Assembly: GCF_019599275.1 (NCBI RefSeq)
Contig: NZ_JAHZTD010000001.1
Coordinates: 930,001 to 994,000, forward strand
Source of the DNA: Hymenobacter sp. HSC-4F20
GTDB lineage: Bacteria; Bacteroidota; Bacteroidia; Cytophagales; Hymenobacteraceae
Direction: 5' to 3'
DNA length: 64,000 nt
The position numbers were made by a program, and so were the translations under genes. The notes beneath the pieces were generated by a model that saw only the letters and a program-made list of their open reading frames with translations, had not been told where the DNA came from and made no database searches. Numbering within the stretch: position 1 is the first letter of the stretch; each line of letters begins with the position of its first letter. Shown piece by piece: positions 60,349-64,000 of this stretch.

Positions 60349-61491
60349 ATGAAGAAGACTCTGTTGACTCTCCTGGCTGCGGCCGCTCTTCACACGGCCT
60401 CGGCCCAGAACTCAGCCGTCACGAATGCTATTCTGTTCCAAAAGCAAGGTACGCTGGACAAGGCCCGGACGGAAATCGATAAAGCTATTACCAACGAAAA
60501 AACCCAGGGTAAAGCCAAGACGTGGTATACCCGAGGAGAAATCTACGAGGGCATCGTAGCCAGCCCGATCTATGGCAAGACGATGCCCGCTACGGAAGCA
60601 ACTAAAACGGCATTTGAATCTTACTCGAAAGCGGTGAGCTTGGAAGGCAAAGACAGCGAGTATGGGAAAATGGCTTCCCAGAAACTGGACGGCTTGTACG
60701 GGCTGGCCCTGAACTCGGGTGTTGAAAGCTATAACAGTAAGGATTTTGCCAAAGCCATTGATTCGTACCGCATGGCTCAGCAGATCCGCCCCCAGGATTC
60801 GACAGCGTATCTCTACGCGGCGTACGCGGCGGAAGCCAACCAGGATTTCGGCGGCGCGAAGGAAATGTACGGCAAGCTCCAGGGGATTGGCTATAAGTCG
60901 CCCCAGATGTACGGCCGCCTGTTGCAGATTGCCCGCCAAGAAAAAGATGATGCCGCTGCCCGCAAGGTAGTGCAGGATGCGCTGGTAGCATATCCCAACA
61001 ACAAGGGCTTTATGCTGGAAGATCTGAATATGGAGCTGAGCGCTGGCCGGGGCAAAGAGGCCATCAGCAAAATCGAAAAGGCCATCGCCGCAGATCCTAC
61101 CAACTCTAACCTGTATGCGGTTCTGGGTTCTATTTATGACCAGGATAAGCAGCCGGCCAAAGCGCTGGAGGCCTATAAGAAAGCTGTTGAAGTAGATCCC
61201 AATAACTTCGATGCTAACTTTAACCTGGGTGTATACAACTACAACAAGGCAGCTGATCTGTACACGCGGGCCAGCAAAATGAGCTTAGCGGAGTATCAGA
61301 AGTCGGGTAAGAAGTACGAGGCCGATGGCAAGAAGTATTTCCAAGAGTCGTTGCCGTACTTTGAGAAAGCGTTGCAGGCACAACCTGATGATCGGGCAAC
61401 CATTTCGTCGTTGCAAAAGGCTTATCTGCGGGTAGGTCGCACGGCTGACTCTGAGCGTATGTCGGCTAAGCTCGATGGGCTAAAGAAGTAA
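60349..61491 (+). CDS. Secreted TPR-repeat protein
   Basis: A 380-residue protein from ATG 60349 with a signal peptide (MKKTLLTLLAAAALHTASAQ). About seven tetratricopeptide repeats follow, for example TNAILFQKQGTLDKARTEIDKAI, GVESYNSKDFAKAIDSYRMAQQI, LYAVLGSIYDQDKQPAKALEAYKKAVEVDPNN and a last AIFQESLPYFEKALQAQPDD-like unit. TPRs form a superhelical scaffold for protein binding; a periplasmic location is likely. The frame is open to 60304, but the signal peptide fixes the start. It is a single gene with its own terminator. Confidence 0.93.
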   Translation: MKKTLLTLLAAAALHTASAQNSAVTNAILFQKQGTLDKARTEIDKAITNEKTQGKAKTWYTRGEIYEGIVASPIYGKTMPATEATKTAFESYSKAVSLEGKDSEYGKMASQKLDGLYGLALNSGVESYNSKDFAKAIDSYRMAQQIRPQDSTAYLYAAYAAEANQDFGGAKEMYGKLQGIGYKSPQMYGRLLQIARQEKDDAAARKVVQDALVAYPNNKGFMLEDLNMELSAGRGKEAISKIEKAIAADPTNSNLYAVLGSIYDQDKQPAKALEAYKKAVEVDPNNFDANFNLGVYNYNKAADLYTRASKMSLAEYQKSGKKYEADGKKYFQESLPYFEKALQAQPDDRATISSLQKAYLRVGRTADSERMSAKLDGLKK

Positions 61492-61532
61492 CCATTGCCT
61501 TCTTTCCGCTACCTAGGGGAGAGATGAACTGC

Positions 61533-61569
61533 GTAGCCCAGACTATATAGAAGTCTGGGCTACTCTTTT
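61533..61569 (+). terminator. Terminator of the TPR gene
   Basis: GTAGCCCAGACT and AGTCTGGGCTAC form a 12-bp stem with a 7-nt AT-rich loop and a following TCTTTT run, 42 bp past the stop codon. Confidence 0.92.
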
Positions 61570-61675
61570 AAAAGTTTACTTAACATAATATAAATTATAA
61601 GACAAAGTACGTACTGCTCTTTTAGAGTTCGAGAGACTCTGTTTATAGGTATGTTCCTCCTTTGTCTTCCTCTGG

Positions 61676-61996
61676 TCAGGTGGCTACGTGCTGGTACGCC
61701 TGGTTGCGGGTATGTTGGCTGCTGAACGCAAGCTGAAAGATGTGCAGCAAAAACAGGCGCTTGGTGTAGTCGCGCACATCGTAGCCATACAGCGCTGCCA
61801 CGTCGGACAGGAACTTGAGCTTGAGGCCCAGCAGCCGAGAATCGGTCAGGCCCAGCAAGAAGCCCCCGGTCCCGGTTACTTTAGTGTTCACCACTAGGTT
61901 CGGATTTGCTTGCCACCCACCATGTTGTGGCTGCTTGGCTGTTACGCCTTGTAGTATCTGTTGCTCTATGCTTCTTATTGTTCTGAACGAGTCCAT
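61676..61996 (-). pseudogene. EcsC-family fragment
   Basis: The minus strand encodes 106 residues, of which GTGGFLLGLTDSRLLGLKL and FLSDVAALYGYDVRDYTKRLFLLHIFQLAFSS match the central EcsC core (hydrophobic helix pair, then YGYD...R..LL). Full EcsC proteins are about twice as long; here both the N-terminal helices and the C-terminal part are absent, so I call it a truncated relic. EcsC-like proteins are membrane-associated and of unknown function. Confidence 0.6.
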
Positions 61997-62334
61997 TCGT
62001 TGTCAAAGTATCACAAGCTTGAGTACGTACTAAGCTGACTTCTATACTGCGCTTTTGTTGACTTTGGTGCTTCTCTGGTATATGCTGAGTGGATCTTACC
62101 CAACCGTGATATGTACTTCTTGTTGCTCTTCCTCACTCCTATTGATGTTGGATAGATATAATACATCCGGCATGTGGAGGAAGTATTATATTAAGTAAAT
62201 AAAAGTATAAAAAAGCATCATAATTACTAATTTTAACTTTATACTACTATTTTATACTTATACTAACTTTTATTGGTATTCCCTTGTATCTTTACTACCG
62301 CTTCTTTTTTGAACTTCATACTGTTTTCTTTTTT
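61997..62334. other. Very AT-rich upstream region
   Basis: This 338-bp stretch is far more AT-rich than the rest of the window, especially 62150-62300, with repeated TATACT and TTTATACT strings. A TATCTTTA motif at 62287-62294 is a candidate -7 element for the gene at 62335. It suggests a control region or recently acquired DNA. Confidence 0.55.
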
Positions 62335-63354
62335 ATGCCTAAGACTATTGACTACCCAAGAACCAGCTATGCCAGTGCCTGGGAGGTGGCAGAAATAGTA
62401 GATGACACCGGTGGTAAATGTGCTATCGAAACAGCAGCGCGTAAACTTAACCGGAAGGTCAGCGGCTCTTTCAAAGCTATCATTGGCTCGGCTGTAAAGT
62501 TTGGCTTGCTTACCAGCAAACGAGAACTGCTCACCACTACCAACTTATTTCGCAGGATAAAACACGCGTATGATAAGCAGGAGGAGAAAATCTATCATCG
62601 GGAAGCCTTTCTACACCCTCCCTTATTTACCCAGATATGTCGCAAGTTTCGGAACCGTGAGCTTCCCGTACATATGTTTGATGTAATGCTCATCCGCGAA
62701 TTTGGGGTAGAAGAGATAAACGCTCAGGGCGTAGCAAAAGCATTTGTGGATGGAGCACGTATGGCCGGCGTATTGGATGAGCGGAACGTTATAGCTGATA
62801 TAGACCAATTAGCCACGCAAACTCCCCGCCGGGAATTGGCTAGCTCCGAAATGCCCCTAAACATGTTTCGGGCTGCTGCTGTTGATCCTGGACAACCTAT
62901 AGGTGTAGCCGGGACTACTGCTTCCACGGCTCCCCCACCTGCTTCTCTCCAACAACAAAGTAGTATATCTTCCCTGCCCGGCTATATACCAACTCCCGGC
63001 CGCGTTGCCGATACTGTATCTACTTTGTTTGGGCTTGATGCAGCGGAGCCGGATGACTTCACCGCCCCAGACAGCACCTTATCCTCCCCCGCTGGCGCCG
63101 GGCCCGAAGCAGTGTTTGTACCCAGCACCACCGCCAGTACTGCTCCCATACCCGCGGTAACGGAATCATTGGCTACAGGTACTGTGGCTCCTGTAGCGGC
63201 AGCTCCTGTAACTCCAGCTTCTTTGGAAACCACGGCATACACCATTCATATCAGCGGACCTGGGATGGACACACAACTCTCTATTCATGACTTAGACGAC
63301 TTAGAGATTGTAAGCGCACTTCTCGATAAAATACGTCGTCGATTAAGTCGCTAG
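62335..63354 (+). CDS. Hypothetical protein, possible DNA-binding N terminus
   Basis: A 339-residue protein I do not recognise. The N-terminal 145 residues look like two winged-helix-type units (SYASAWEVAEIVDDTGGKCAIETAARKLNR with GSAVKFGLLTSKRELL, then MFDVMLIREFGVEEINAQGVAKAFVDGARMAGVLDE). A long Ala/Pro/Thr/Ser-rich linker spans about 160-290. The C-terminal 50 residues form a small domain (YTIHISGPGMDTQLSIHDLDD, then LEIVSALLDKIRRRL). Codon use is more AT-rich at the start than in neighbours. It is flanked by an EcsC relic and lies behind a very AT-rich region, so acquisition by transfer is plausible. Confidence 0.7.
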   Translation: MPKTIDYPRTSYASAWEVAEIVDDTGGKCAIETAARKLNRKVSGSFKAIIGSAVKFGLLTSKRELLTTTNLFRRIKHAYDKQEEKIYHREAFLHPPLFTQICRKFRNRELPVHMFDVMLIREFGVEEINAQGVAKAFVDGARMAGVLDERNVIADIDQLATQTPRRELASSEMPLNMFRAAAVDPGQPIGVAGTTASTAPPPASLQQQSSISSLPGYIPTPGRVADTVSTLFGLDAAEPDDFTAPDSTLSSPAGAGPEAVFVPSTTASTAPIPAVTESLATGTVAPVAAAPVTPASLETTAYTIHISGPGMDTQLSIHDLDDLEIVSALLDKIRRRLSR

Positions 63355-63509
63355 GCACTTCTACCCTCTCCCGGACACTTGCTCCGTCTCTAACAACACG
63401 ACCAGGTTCGCTAGAGGAGGAGCAAGTGTTCATTTATACATTATGTTAAATAGAGTATGGCCTTACCTGGCTGGCTTCCTGCGAGAAAGCTCCAGAAGTA
63501 CCGAACCTA

Positions 63510-64000
63510 TCAAATAGGATCTAGTCGGGATACGTACCAGTACCCGGACTCTCGATTTCGCCCGAGGTAAAAGGTGTCCAGCACCGTCAGCCGGACATGA
63601 CCGGCCCACCCAGCCGGCAGACGCTCTCCCGTGGGCGAAGCGCTGAATACCCCTACCGGCGTGGAGAGTTTGGTTAATTCCTTGGTTGTGGGATGCCAGA
63701 CGGGTATGGCTCGGCCAGCGGCCCATATCTGTTTTACGTGCAGGGTATCTAAACTCCGCCAGGTAGTAATGGCTGCCAACGCGGGTAGCTGCCGCGTATC
63801 GCGCATCCGACGAAGCCCGGGGGTGTCTTTACGGGCCTCCCAGGCCGGATAAGCAGGCATAAGCACGGCGACAACAGCCGCCACTCCCACCACCGTCGCC
63901 CGCGCGACCCCCACTACCCGGGCATGGCGCACTCCCTGCCAGCCCACCCACAGACCAAGACCGGTAAAGAGGGCGCTACCGCACAGAAAACGGGGAGACC
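63510..64000 (-). CDS. Membrane protein, C-terminal part (partial, cut by window edge)
   Basis: The minus-strand frame is open from the window edge to a stop at 63510, giving the last 163 or so residues of a longer protein. It begins with hydrophobic helices (FLCGSALFTGLGLWVGW, then GVARATVVGVAAVVAVLMPAY) and ends in a soluble beta-rich tail (LPALAAITTWRSLDTLHVKQ, GWAGHVRLTVLDTFYLGRNRESGYWYV). This layout is common in polytopic glycosyltransferase-like membrane proteins, but the diagnostic part is outside the window, so I do not assign it. GTG 63947 is an internal start, not the real one. Confidence 0.55.
   Translation of the reverse strand, partial: SPRFLCGSALFTGLGLWVGWQGVRHARVVGVARATVVGVAAVVAVLMPAYPAWEARKDTPGLRRMRDTRQLPALAAITTWRSLDTLHVKQIWAAGRAIPVWHPTTKELTKLSTPVGVFSASPTGERLPAGWAGHVRLTVLDTFYLGRNRESGYWYVSRLDPI

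Overview
The window looks like a chromosome segment of a high-GC Bacteroidota from the Cytophagales, most like Hymenobacter and relatives. Support comes from families typical of that group (DUF2911, DUF4259, DUF6624, 4-fold beta flower, fasciclin and TonB-C proteins, a Kazal lipoprotein), from TAnnTTTG-type promoter motifs set close to start codons, and from the near absence of Shine-Dalgarno sequences. The genus is an inference from gene style; no rRNA is present.

Region 1 to 6.07 kb is one CRISPR array: 93 identical 29-nt repeats, spacers of 34 to 38 nt, and a decayed terminal repeat that puts the leader to the left, outside the window. No cas gene is visible. One spacer sequence occurs twice.

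Region 6.1 to 21.5 kb is mostly housekeeping: a CoA-binding protein, an FAD-dependent oxidoreductase, a hot-dog thioesterase preceded by a cobalamin riboswitch, a KgtP-like permease, a DUF2911 lipoprotein, a broken M23 peptidase, a tryptophan 2,3-dioxygenase family protein, the beta subunit of serine dehydratase, a TolC/MacA-like efflux pair, gpsA, three small genes and a Fur-family repressor.

Region 21.8 to 34.6 kb is all on the minus strand. It holds a histidine kinase and sigma-54 response regulator with a nuclease-like gene wedged between them. Next comes an unusual locus made of an ABC importer (ATPase and permease), a binding protein fused to an OmpA peptidoglycan-binding domain, two coiled-coil proteins and a TonB-C protein, with two palindromic repeat elements between its genes. 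A TPR-containing histidine kinase follows. The importer locus is my best candidate for an undescribed system.

Region 34.8 to 44.2 kb is accessory and partly decayed. It carries a secreted nuclease, small secreted proteins and lipoproteins, an integrase fragment, broken phage-like genes and a tRNA-Thr.

Region 44.3 to 64 kb returns to core genes: DUF349, YqgE, PdxH, DUF1015 and Maf proteins, then a light-sensing cluster (heme oxygenase, bacteriophytochrome, response regulator, regulator-kinase), a flavin reductase, a fasciclin protein, an HD protein, gyrA and a TPR protein. It ends with an EcsC fragment, an unrecognised gene behind a very AT-rich upstream region, and a membrane protein cut by the window edge.
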